DNA of 64,000 nt from Gemmatimonadota bacterium (GTDB lineage: Bacteria > Latescibacterota > UBA2968 > GCA-2709665): positions 1 to 64,000 of the forward strand of contig JAPPNU010000007.1 in the NCBI GenBank assembly GCA_028873695.1, written 5' to 3'. The notes beneath the pieces are model-generated. The model made no database searches. It had not been told where the DNA came from and saw only the letters and a program-made list of their open reading frames with translations. Both the position numbers and the translations under genes were made by a program. This document shows, one piece after another, positions 51,974 to 60,064 of the stretch (position 1 is the stretch's first letter; each line of letters begins with the position of its first letter).

Positions 51974-53188
51974 ATGGCCACACGATCCAACGGCCGACGG
52001 GTGAATCTTGCCATTGTCGGCTGCGGCGGCATTGCCGGCGCGCATCTGAGGGGTTACGAAGAACTCATGGAAAAAAACGAACGGCGCTTCCGCATCGTCG
52101 CAACCGTAGACGACGTTCCGGAACGTGCTTCAGCCATGGCAGAACGTATTGAAAGCCATACCGGCCAGCGCGTGAACGCCTACCGGACCGTGGAGGAATT
52201 GCTCAACGGCGAGAAGCATCTGGACGGCGCCGATATCTGCGGGCCTCATGGGCTCCACCACGTGCTGGCCTGCGAACTCCTTTCCGGCGGCGTGAATATC
52301 ATCTGCGAAAAACCCATCGGAATCACCGTGAAGGCCACGAAGAAGATAATCGCCGCCGCGAAGAAACACAAACGCATTGCAGCAACGGCCGAACAGTGCC
52401 GCCGAAGCGTTGGGCAGCGCGCGATCCACTGGGCGTTCAACGCGGGGGACCTGATGGGAAGACCGCGTTTCTGGCTGGCCGCGAGCGCGTCGTGGCAGGA
52501 TCCGAAGCGTATCCCGGCCTGGCACTGGCGGGTTGACCGCAACCTCGGCGGGTGCGGCATGGTGATGGACAGCGGCGCCCACTGGGTGGACACGATGCGC
52601 TACTGGTTCGGTGAAGTACACAGCGTGTACGCGCGCGTGGAGCAGGTTGAAAAACGCCCGCACAGGAAGGGAGGAAGAATCGTCAACGACACGCGGGAAG
52701 ACTTCTGGACCAGCATATTCAACTTCAGGAGCGGATTGATCGGAACCTGGTCCTGGACCAACAGCGCGCCCGGAAAGGGCTTCCTGCAACTCAGCCTGAC
52801 GGGCAGCAAGGGCACGATCGTGGAGTACGATATCTTCCATCCGGCGGCGGGCGCGCTGCGCGGCGAGTGCCAACTCCTGGACGGCGTTACCTACAGCATG
52901 GAACGGGTTGTGGATATGTTCAGGAAGAGTCTGGGCAAAGAAGAAAACGAACGCCTGTTTCCCTACGGCATCACCGGCGGCATGCCCCTGGAACTCTGGG
53001 ACTTCATTGACGCGATCAGCACCGGACGCAACGTGGAGATTGACGCGGAGGAAGGCCTGCGCAGCAAGGCGGTGAGCGAAGCGCTGTACGAATCGGGCAA
53101 ATCAGGCGAGGTTGTCAGGGTCAGCGACGTGATTAAAGGGAAAGTGAACGCCTACCAGCGCGACATCGACGCATACTGGAAACTGTGA
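51974..53188 (+). CDS. Gfo/Idh/MocA family oxidoreductase
   Basis: A 404-residue NAD(P)-dependent oxidoreductase. VNLAIVGCGGIAGAHLRGYEEL is the Rossmann loop (residues about 9-30), ICEKPIGITVKATKKIIAAA is the EKP motif with the catalytic-region lysine, and WRVDRNLGGCGMVMDSGAHWVDTMRYWFGEV is the GG...DxxxHxxD block of the substrate domain, with Asp and His intact. AAAGGG stands about six bases before ATG 51974. It is separated from the convergent radical SAM gene by a MITE-like element. Confidence 0.92.
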   Translation: MATRSNGRRVNLAIVGCGGIAGAHLRGYEELMEKNERRFRIVATVDDVPERASAMAERIESHTGQRVNAYRTVEELLNGEKHLDGADICGPHGLHHVLACELLSGGVNIICEKPIGITVKATKKIIAAAKKHKRIAATAEQCRRSVGQRAIHWAFNAGDLMGRPRFWLAASASWQDPKRIPAWHWRVDRNLGGCGMVMDSGAHWVDTMRYWFGEVHSVYARVEQVEKRPHRKGGRIVNDTREDFWTSIFNFRSGLIGTWSWTNSAPGKGFLQLSLTGSKGTIVEYDIFHPAAGALRGECQLLDGVTYSMERVVDMFRKSLGKEENERLFPYGITGGMPLELWDFIDAISTGRNVEIDAEEGLRSKAVSEALYESGKSGEVVRVSDVIKGKVNAYQRDIDAYWKL

Positions 53189-53272
53189 GGCGCCTGCGAT
53201 CCGCAACACGGTCGGCCCGACGCAGCGGGAGGGGATGAACCGGCGGGATAAGGACGGAACGTTGCGGGGACA

Positions 53273-53507
53273 CCAGTGTTCTGTCCCGGAAATAAGTTGC
53301 CTGAATTCGACCGCCGAGTCGCCCGGCTCGCATCCTTCGACAAGCTCAGGAACCAGCGCCCGAGCGCAGGCGACCTGCGTATGGTCGGCGAGCGAGGGCA
53401 CTTCGACAAGCCGTTTCGACAAGCTCAACGCAAGCAGCGCAAGCAACGTAGCGAGACGGGATGAATCGTCGGTCGATTGGTGAGGAATTTTTGGGACAGG
53501 ACACTAG
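53273..53507. repeat. MITE-like repeat family E, complete copy
   Basis: A 235-bp element with imperfect 21-bp terminal inverted repeats: CCAGTGTTCTGTCCCGGAAAT at the left and the inverse of CTAGTGTCCTGTCCCAAAAAT at the right. Inside are three copies of TTCGACAAG. The right repeat supplies the TAG stop codon (53506-53504) of the radical SAM gene. A partial second copy is at 62264-62311. It fills the 315-base intergenic space. Confidence 0.8.
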
Positions 53508-55351
53508 GAGCGCTGAAGCGCCGCCCGCTCGGACGAAAAGGTCCTGAGCAAGTGATCGGTATCCTGTTGAAAGCGCTCCAGCGGCTCCCGGATCTGGTGC
53601 TGAAACTCCTCGCTCGTCGCCTGGTAGTATTCCTGGGCGGCGCCCCGAAGCACCTTGGCGTGATGCTGCATTGTCCTGTGGTCGTCCTGAAAGTGCTCGA
53701 AGCGATGGTGGACCGCCCTCATGAGACGCCCGGCGTACGTGTCCATGTTTTTTCGGTAGGCCGCGCGATAGCCATTCCTGAAATGTTCCAGGTGCTCCAA
53801 CGCCTCGTCAAGGAACGTCTTCACCTCGTCCACCTGCAACGCGCGCTGCGTGGTGAGTATCAGGTGGTGGCCCTGCACGGCCAGGCGCACCGCATCCGAC
53901 AAGCTGCCGGGATGCTTGAGGAGCACCTGCAGCATGAACTTCCAGTATTGCCAGCGGTAATTCCTGTTACGAATGCCCTGCCGCCAGACCGACCGGAATA
54001 CCGCCCTGACTTCCTGCATTCGGATTGGCATGCTGCTGATGGGATGGCGTTTCCGGTGATTCAGAAACGTGAGACACCGTTCGAAAAAGACCTCGGGACT
54101 GTTCAGGGTCTCGACCGTCTTCCGGTGCCGCTCCAGCAACGTGTCCGGTTCGATCAGGGGGACGTAGCTCAGTTCGCGACTGAATATGCCCGAATCACCG
54201 GTGTACTTGGCGCCCTCCACCAGCCGCCCCTGGCGGCTGAACCGCTTGTAATCGGGGGTGTCCCGCAATACGCCAAGGATGCCTACCATGGCCACGGGAA
54301 TGCCCGCTTCGCGGATGAAGGCGATCGTCCGATCGGCGATATCGTCCGGGTCGGTGTCCAATCCGATAATGAATCCCGCCTGTACTTCGAAGCCGGTTTT
54401 CTGGAGAATCGTGACTTTGTCCAGCAGAGGTGTATTTCCCTGCAGGTTTTTCTGTGCGCCCATGAACTTCAGGCTTTCCGCTACAGGTGACTCGATTCCG
54501 GCGAATACCTTGTCGAACCCCGCGTTGTACATAGCCTCGAGCAATTCCGGATCGTCGCTGACCCGGATGCTGGCCTGCGTGTGAAACTGAAACGGATAGC
54601 CGCGTTCCTGCTGCCACGGAACGACCTCATCTTCCAGGGCGTGCCTTATTTCATCCCGGTTACCTACGAAATTATCGTCTACAGCCATCACGGCGCCCCG
54701 CCAGCCGGAATCGTACAGCGCGTCCAGTTCCTGTACCATTCTGCTTTTGCTCTTCAGTCGCGTTGTCTTTCCGTAGAGCGACGGAATATTGCAGAACGTG
54801 CAACTCTCGGGACACCCGCGCGTGACCTGGATGACCATATTGCTGTAATCGTTAAAGTCGATAAGGGACCAGTGCGGCAGCGGGGTAACGGCGAGATCCT
54901 GAAACTTGCCGCGGCGGTCCACGTATTCGCGTTCGACCTTTCCTGATGACGCGGCGAGCCGGTTTACGATATCCATAAAACCGTTCTCGGCCTCACCCAG
55001 ATAGAATACCCCGTCCCCCTCGATCTCTTCGTAATACTGGGTGGGCAGCGGACCTCCGTTCAGCACCGGAACGCCGATCCGGTTGCAGCGCGCCATCACG
55101 TCTTCCAATGACTGCCAGTGAATGATCATTGACGACGTGATCACGATATCCGCCCACTCAAGGTCCTCGTCGATCAGCGGATGGGCGTTCATATCGACCA
55201 TTCGCAGGTCGTATGAATCCGGCATCATCCCTGCAATGGTCAGCAACCCCAGCGGAGGAAATGCGACCTTCTTGTCGATCATTTTCAAGGCTTCGTCAAA
55301 ACTCCAGAACGTAACCGGATTCCGGGGACTGACCAGCAACGCATTCGGCAT
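53504..55351 (-). CDS. B12-binding-domain radical SAM protein
   Basis: A 615-residue enzyme. The N-terminal half (residues about 1-170) is the cobalamin-binding-type Rossmann domain (NALLVSPRNPVTFW ... PPLGLLTIAGMM ... ADIVITSSMI ... GVPVLNGGPLPTQ). The radical SAM domain has VTRGCPESCTFCNIPS (CxxxCxxC). A DUF4070-like domain follows (AMVGILGVLRDTPDYKRFSRQGRL). The last 120 residues are a His/Gln/Glu-rich helical extension not typical of the family. ATG 55351 has GAAAGG eight bases upstream; a longer open frame reaches 55516 but a terminator hairpin lies in it. It may act as a methylase or rearrangement enzyme; the substrate is unknown. Confidence 0.88.
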   Translation of the reverse strand: MPNALLVSPRNPVTFWSFDEALKMIDKKVAFPPLGLLTIAGMMPDSYDLRMVDMNAHPLIDEDLEWADIVITSSMIIHWQSLEDVMARCNRIGVPVLNGGPLPTQYYEEIEGDGVFYLGEAENGFMDIVNRLAASSGKVEREYVDRRGKFQDLAVTPLPHWSLIDFNDYSNMVIQVTRGCPESCTFCNIPSLYGKTTRLKSKSRMVQELDALYDSGWRGAVMAVDDNFVGNRDEIRHALEDEVVPWQQERGYPFQFHTQASIRVSDDPELLEAMYNAGFDKVFAGIESPVAESLKFMGAQKNLQGNTPLLDKVTILQKTGFEVQAGFIIGLDTDPDDIADRTIAFIREAGIPVAMVGILGVLRDTPDYKRFSRQGRLVEGAKYTGDSGIFSRELSYVPLIEPDTLLERHRKTVETLNSPEVFFERCLTFLNHRKRHPISSMPIRMQEVRAVFRSVWRQGIRNRNYRWQYWKFMLQVLLKHPGSLSDAVRLAVQGHHLILTTQRALQVDEVKTFLDEALEHLEHFRNGYRAAYRKNMDTYAGRLMRAVHHRFEHFQDDHRTMQHHAKVLRGAAQEYYQATSEEFQHQIREPLERFQQDTDHLLRTFSSERAALQRS

Positions 55352-55374
55352 GTACTGAACCTTTCCGGGTCTAC

Positions 55375-55407
55375 ACAAAAAGGCCGCCCCTTCGGGAACG
55401 GCCGCCC
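55375..55407 (-). terminator. Terminator-like hairpin in the leader of the radical SAM gene
   Basis: On the minus strand GGCGGCCGTTCCC-GAA-GGGGCGGCC is followed by TTTTTGTG and then, 26 bases later, by the start codon. Upstream sequence can form smaller hairpins (GCAGACGATCTGC; GCCTGTAAGGGTAGGC). This arrangement suggests transcription attenuation by a structured leader; I could not match it to a known riboswitch. Confidence 0.6.
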
Positions 55408-55688
55408 AACCTCCGCAGATCGTCTGCCTACCCTTACAGGCTGAAATATCCAGACGCCCGATCGGTGCAGGCATCGAACGTTTGTCATGATAAATATAAC
55501 GGTTTTTCGATTTCACGCCACAGTAAAGTTGACATGCGCCGTGCCCCCGCGACAGGTCGATCAGGTTCCCGGCGGTTCACCGTGCGGTCTTCCGTACGCA
55601 CGTCCAGAATACCCTTGACAGAACGTCTGCAATCGCTTTAACATATTCGGAATCCGTCAACACAGTTCACATATGAAAGGGATATACC

Positions 55689-56426
55689 TTGTCCCTGAGC
55701 GAAGAGGATCTCTGGTATTTCAATCACACCGGCTTCTACCGTGTCCCTGAACGCCTGCCGGTTGACCTCGTCGATCGGCTGAATGCCGCAACCGACAGGC
55801 AGATCAGCGGGATGATCGAGCCGGTCGTCTGGGAGAATACCGGCTCTCGCAGGCCTGATGACGTGCGGCGGCTCTCGAAGATTCTCTCCAGGGACCGCAC
55901 GTACGTCGAGGCGGCGTCACATCCCGTCGTATTGGAGCCTCTGAAATCCATCCTCGGACCCAATATCGAATTGCTCACGAACAAGCACAATCACATTATG
56001 GTCAGGCCCCCCGGGTCCGAGCACGTTTACTGGCACAGCGGAGAAGAGCCCTACCATCCCACGCTGATCACCGCCCTCGTCTACCTCGAGGAATCCACGC
56101 TGGAGAACGGCTGCATCCGCATCGTTCCCGGCAGTCACCGGCGTCCCTTCCAGCGCCGGCGGCGTCCCGGCGGCGCATTCGAGGAAAGCGACCTCTTCCA
56201 TAAGTCCCTGCCGGTCCCGATGCCACGGGGAGGCGTGCTGCTCTTCAACGACTGCTGTTTCCACGGCGCTGGCGTCAACGGCGCCGAGACGTCGCGCAGA
56301 AGCATGACCCTGGCCTACCAGGCGCACGACCCGCACGACGTCATGAAGGACGACCCGGAGAAGATACTCGCCGCCGGGGAACGTATCTACATCGGTCACC
56401 CCCATCCCTTCCCCCAACTCCCTTGA
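55689..56426 (+). CDS. PhyH-family Fe/2-oxoglutarate oxygenase with HxG facial triad (halogenase-like)
   Basis: A 245-residue protein of the phytanoyl-CoA dioxygenase fold. The first iron motif reads HSG (His116-x-Gly118) in VYWHSGEEPYHP, where oxygenases have HxD; the neighbouring paralogue has HRD at the same aligned place with equal spacing to the ENG...VPGSH block. The distal His192 (CFHGAG) and Arg203/204 for 2-oxoglutarate are present. Loss of the carboxylate in HxG/HxA is the hallmark of iron halogenases (SyrB2, WelO5, BesD), because it makes room for halide; an inactive enzyme or use of Glu119 is also possible. TTG 55689 with AAAGGG seven bases upstream is the start. Confidence 0.82.
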   Translation: MSLSEEDLWYFNHTGFYRVPERLPVDLVDRLNAATDRQISGMIEPVVWENTGSRRPDDVRRLSKILSRDRTYVEAASHPVVLEPLKSILGPNIELLTNKHNHIMVRPPGSEHVYWHSGEEPYHPTLITALVYLEESTLENGCIRIVPGSHRRPFQRRRRPGGAFEESDLFHKSLPVPMPRGGVLLFNDCCFHGAGVNGAETSRRSMTLAYQAHDPHDVMKDDPEKILAAGERIYIGHPHPFPQLP

Positions 56427-56440
56427 CGGACGTCTTGCCC

Positions 56441-57151
56441 ATGTCCCTCTCACCGGAACAGGTACACCTGTTTCGCCACAACGGCTTCCTGAAGCTTCCG
56501 GATCGTCTTTCAGGAGATACCGTCGACAGGCTCCGGCGTGCCGTGCTCGAGGACGTCCGGGCGGAGGTCGAACCCGTGGTGAGGAACGCGGACGGACGGG
56601 TGGTCAGGATCTCGAGCCTGGTCGACCGGGATCCGGTTTTCCTCGAAACGGCATCCAGCGCCATCGTGCTGGACCCCCTGGAATGCCTGATGGGGCCCAA
56701 TATCGAACTGGTCACGAACCGGCACAACCATGCAACCCTGAACACGTCCGCGGAGACCGGGCCGGACGGGTTCCACCGCGACGTCAGGCAATGGTCCCGG
56801 ACAATCTTCACGGTCATCTTCTATCTGCAGGAAACGACGGCAGAGAACGGCGCCACGCTTCTCGTACCCGGTTCTCACCATTTTCCCGGCGTCGAAGGGC
56901 GCCTGTACGGGCACGACTGGACCCGGTCGCTACTGGACCAGGCGCTGGTTGCGCCCATGCCGGAAGGTGGAATGCTGGTGATCGACAGCCTGCTCATGCA
57001 CGGTATCGGCGAGAACCGAACGGACCGCACCCGCATGAGCATGACCGTCGGGTACCACAGCGTCGACGAACTTTCCGACGTCCCAAACCCCAAACGAATT
57101 CTGGTTCGCGGCACACCGGTCTACGAAGGGAACGACAACCGAAGCAACTGA
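56441..57151 (+). CDS. PhyH-family Fe/2-oxoglutarate dioxygenase
   Basis: A 236-residue paralogue of the preceding protein; MSLSPEQVHLFRHNGFLKLP aligns with MSLSEEDLWYFNHTGFYRVP without gaps, which supports ATG 56441 as start (TTG 56423, overlapping the previous stop, is the alternative). Here the full facial triad is present: HRD (in GFHRDVRQW), the distal His in LLMHGIGEN, and Arg in RTRMSMT for 2-oxoglutarate. It should hydroxylate or otherwise oxidise a small molecule. Only 14 bases (or a 4-base overlap) separate it from its partner, and the nitrile hydratase genes follow after 39 bases. Confidence 0.9.
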   Translation: MSLSPEQVHLFRHNGFLKLPDRLSGDTVDRLRRAVLEDVRAEVEPVVRNADGRVVRISSLVDRDPVFLETASSAIVLDPLECLMGPNIELVTNRHNHATLNTSAETGPDGFHRDVRQWSRTIFTVIFYLQETTAENGATLLVPGSHHFPGVEGRLYGHDWTRSLLDQALVAPMPEGGMLVIDSLLMHGIGENRTDRTRMSMTVGYHSVDELSDVPNPKRILVRGTPVYEGNDNRSN

Positions 57152-57190
57152 CGGGACGGGCTTCTTCACGAGGAACCTGAGGGAGAAGAC

Positions 57191-57877
57191 ATGGACGGTA
57201 TCCATGACATGGGCGGGATGCACGGATTCGGTCCGATTGTACGCGAAGAAAACGAACCCCTCTTCCACCACGGGTGGGAAAGGCGGGTGCTGGGCATGGC
57301 CGTTGCGATACCCGTGCCGGTCCCCGGAGGTTCGCGCAACAACATAGAGAACATGGATCCTGCCCATTACCTGTCCTCCACCTACTACGAAAAGTGGCTG
57401 CATTCCAGGATCAAGGGACTGATCGACGCCGGAGCGATGACGGCCGATGAGCTGGAAACGAGAATGGCGCTGTTCCGGGAGAAGCCCGACGCCGAGACCC
57501 CTGTCCACCCCGACCCGGACGGCGTCCGGGCGGAAATCTCGAGCCGGAGAACCGATTCGTCCGCGCCGTTGCGCGTGGACGTCCGGCCGCAATTTCATAA
57601 GGGCGACCAGGTACGCGCGAGAAACATTCACCCCGAAGGACACACGCGGCTTCCGCGGTACGTTCGGGGGAAAACCGGTACGATCTCGCGCTTCTATGGC
57701 ATTCACAACCTCCAGGACGCCGAGTTGCCCGCGGGGTGCGTGCGCCGCGAACAGCCGCTGTATGCCGTACGCTTCGAATCGCGGGAATTGTGGGGGGAGT
57801 CGGCGGAAGCGCAGGACGCAGTCTATCTGGACATGTGGGAAGGCTATCTGGCGCCCGCACAGCCGGATTTCGAATAG
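57191..57877 (+). CDS. nthB: Nitrile hydratase beta subunit
   Basis: A 228-residue beta subunit. MDGIHDMGGMHGFGPIVREENEPLFHHGWE is the family signature at the start (shown in the first 30 residues), followed by the helical N-terminal half (NIENMDPAHYLSSTYYEKWLHSR) and the C-terminal SH3-like barrel (FHKGDQVRARNIHPEGHTRLPRYVRGKTGTI ... ELWGESAEAQDAVYLDMWEGYL). It pairs with the alpha subunit, encoded 15 bases downstream. The beta-alpha-activator order is typical of cobalt-type enzymes. GAGGGAG precedes the ATG. Confidence 0.95.
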   Translation: MDGIHDMGGMHGFGPIVREENEPLFHHGWERRVLGMAVAIPVPVPGGSRNNIENMDPAHYLSSTYYEKWLHSRIKGLIDAGAMTADELETRMALFREKPDAETPVHPDPDGVRAEISSRRTDSSAPLRVDVRPQFHKGDQVRARNIHPEGHTRLPRYVRGKTGTISRFYGIHNLQDAELPAGCVRREQPLYAVRFESRELWGESAEAQDAVYLDMWEGYLAPAQPDFE

Positions 57878-57892
57878 AGAGGATCCGCACAC

Positions 57893-58501
57893 ATGAGCAG
57901 ACAGGAAGAATCGGCCCGGCACGAGTCCGACGCGGCGTTGCGCACCCGGGCGCTGGAATCGCTCCTGGTTGAAAAGGGATTACTGGCGACCGGCACGGTA
58001 GACAGGGTCGTGGAAAAGTACGAGCAGGACGTGGGACCGCTCAACGGCGCCAGGGTCGTTGCCCGCGCCTGGTCGGACCCCGACTACAAGCGCAGGCTGC
58101 TGGAGAACGGTACCGCGGCGATCGCCGAACTGGGTTTCGTCGGAACGGAAGGCGCCGAGATCGTTGTCCTCGAAAACACGTCGACGGTCCACAACGTCGT
58201 CGTCTGCACGCTCTGTTCGTGTTATCCGTGGCCGGTGCTCGGCCTGCCTCCCGGCTGGTACAAATCCTTCGCGTACCGCTCGCGACTCGTCCGTGAACCA
58301 CGGGCCGTGCTCGGGGAGTTCGACCTGCATCTGCCCGATTCGGTCGAAGTCCGCGTCTGGGACAGCAATTCGGATCTCCGGTATATGGTCCTGCCGGAGC
58401 GGCCCGCGGGCACTGAAGACCTTGCGGAAGAGGCGCTTGTCCCGCTGGTCACGCGCGACGCGATGATCGGCGTGGCCAGGATCGATTCCCCGTCGGCGTG
58501 A
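57893..58501 (+). CDS. nthA: Nitrile hydratase alpha subunit, cobalt type
   Basis: A 202-residue metal-binding subunit that hydrates nitriles to amides. [22 protein letters not shown] is the claw-setting motif; the threonine in CTLCSC, instead of serine in CSLCSC, marks the cobalt type. The two later cysteines are normally oxidised to sulfinic and sulfenic acids. [24 protein letters not shown] and [18 protein letters not shown] are also canonical. Thiocyanate hydrolase gamma subunits share these motifs and cannot be excluded. No amidase follows, so the amide may be the end product or be used elsewhere. Confidence 0.94.
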   Translation: MSRQEESARHESDAALRTRALESLLVEKGLLATGTVDRVVEKYEQDVGPLNGARVVARAWSDPDYKRRLLENGTAAIAELGFVGTEGAEIVVLENTSTVHNVVVCTLCSCYPWPVLGLPPGWYKSFAYRSRLVREPRAVLGEFDLHLPDSVEVRVWDSNSDLRYMVLPERPAGTEDLAEEALVPLVTRDAMIGVARIDSPSA

Positions 58502-58508
58502 GGCGGAT

Positions 58509-58853
58509 ATGACTCGTCGAATCGACAGGAGAATCGCCGACGCAAAAACGACAGTCGCGCTTCCCCGCCGGAACGGCGAACTCGTATTCGAGGCCCCATG
58601 GGAAGCCCGCGCCTTCGGTCTGGCGGTGGCGCTGTGCGAGAAGGGCGTCTACGAATGGCGCGAATTCAGCGCGGCGCTGGCTTCACGGATCGCCGCAGCC
58701 GAAAAAGAAAACGACCCATCGGGTTACTATGCGCGATGGGTGGCATCCCTCGAAGAATTGGCTGTCGAAAAGGGCCTTGTCGCCCGCGGACAACTGAGGG
58801 CAAGGACCCTGAAACTCGCCTCGGACCCGCACGAGGATCACGACCGCGTGTAA
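58509..58853 (+). CDS. Nitrile hydratase activator/accessory protein
   Basis: A 114-residue protein homologous to the N-terminal half of the beta subunit (FEAPWEARAFGLAVALCEKGVYEWREFSAALASRIA, residues about 28-63; YYARWVASLEELAVEKGLV). Such proteins insert cobalt into the alpha subunit by subunit exchange. It starts seven bases after the alpha stop codon and is the last gene of the five-gene unit that begins with the two PhyH oxygenases. Confidence 0.88.
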   Translation: MTRRIDRRIADAKTTVALPRRNGELVFEAPWEARAFGLAVALCEKGVYEWREFSAALASRIAAAEKENDPSGYYARWVASLEELAVEKGLVARGQLRARTLKLASDPHEDHDRV

Positions 58854-58950
58854 GAAGCTGTCGTAAAACTCCCGGCGGTCTTCGCGCGGCTGCCTTCCTG
58901 CCGTCGCAGACCCCGGTGGCAACGTCTATCGGCCCTGTACGATCCGTCAA

Positions 58951-59934
58951 TCAGGCACCGAGGTCAATCCGACGGCCCTTCCGGGCAGACGCGTAGATGG
59001 CCTCCAGCAAGGCCACCGTACGGCGTCCTTCCCTTCCGTCAACCCGGAGCGGCGTCTTTCTCTCCACCGCGCTGACCACGTCCTGCACGATATTCCTGAG
59101 CGGGTTCTCCACCGAAGCCAGACGTTCCTCCAACCCCTCGCCGAAGACCTGAATATTGCCCGCGAGTACGTCGGGGATCAGCACGCCGCCGGTTGTTCCG
59201 TGGACTTCGGCGCTGAAGTACGGACTTGCCGGGAACGTCGTCGTTCCCACAATCGTACCCTTCGCGCCGCTCTCGAAATTCACGATTGCAAGCCCTATAT
59301 CCTCGGTCTCGATTTCGTGGTTCATGATGGCCATTTCGCCGTAGACCGAAACAGCGTCACCCATGAACCAGCACAGCACGTCCAGCAGATGGGCGCCCTG
59401 GTTGGCCAGCGACCCGCCGCCGTCCATCTTCCACGTGCCGCGCCAGCCGCCGCTTGCCTCGAAGTAGGACTGGGCTCTGAACCACTTGAATCTGACTTCG
59501 CCCAGAATGGGTTTCCCGAGCCAGCCCTGCCGAAGCGCTTCGGCCACGCGCCAGGTGTTGTCGACGTACCGGCTGACGTAATCCACGCCGCAAAGTACAC
59601 CCGCCTTGTCGCATTCCGCGATAAGGCGGTCGCACGCTTCGGTAGACACGTCCATGGGCTTGGTCGTTATCACGTGCTTTCCCGCGCGCGCGGCCTGAAT
59701 TCCCACCTCGGCATGGGTCCCGCTGGGCGTCATCACCATCACCACGTCCACGTCATCACGACGCAACGCCTCGTCCAGCTCCGTTGTCCCTTCCACGTCC
59801 AGTTCCGAACGCACCTCCCCGAGGCGGGTCTCGTCCAGATCCACGACCAGCTTCAATTCAGCGCCGTCGGTTTCCTGTATCATCCTGGACCGGTTGCGTC
59901 CCATGCCCAGGCCAACCACCGCGAATCCAACCAT
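58951..59934 (-). CDS. Gfo/Idh/MocA family oxidoreductase
   Basis: A 327-residue NAD(P)-dependent oxidoreductase; ATG 59934 has GGAGG seven bases upstream. VGFAVVGLGMGRNRSRMI is the Rossmann loop, VITTKPMDVSTEACDRLI corresponds to the EKP motif with Thr-Lys-Pro, and GGGSLANQGAHLLDVLCWFMG is the substrate block (GG...QGxHxxD). LPDVLAG-like LIPDVLAGNIQVFGEGLEE follows. It is at the downstream end of a minus-strand cluster with an aldo/keto reductase and an MFS transporter, suggesting sugar or polyol use. Confidence 0.9.
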   Translation of the reverse strand: MVGFAVVGLGMGRNRSRMIQETDGAELKLVVDLDETRLGEVRSELDVEGTTELDEALRRDDVDVVMVMTPSGTHAEVGIQAARAGKHVITTKPMDVSTEACDRLIAECDKAGVLCGVDYVSRYVDNTWRVAEALRQGWLGKPILGEVRFKWFRAQSYFEASGGWRGTWKMDGGGSLANQGAHLLDVLCWFMGDAVSVYGEMAIMNHEIETEDIGLAIVNFESGAKGTIVGTTTFPASPYFSAEVHGTTGGVLIPDVLAGNIQVFGEGLEERLASVENPLRNIVQDVVSAVERKTPLRVDGREGRRTVALLEAIYASARKGRRIDLGA

Positions 59935-60064
59935 ACAGATCCCTCCATCAGGTAACGTCTTCGTACTCCCTGTCCGGACTCCCCGAACGAACACCCCATC
60001 CGCCCGAAACTTCCACGGCTCGGATCCGGTTTCAATCCGCTGTTTTTCTCACGTCCTCACGGGT

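Noticed and set aside
55375..55500. Cobalamin riboswitch upstream of the B12-type radical SAM gene
   Set aside because: The cobalamin-box type conserved sequence was not visible; only an unassigned structured leader can be claimed.
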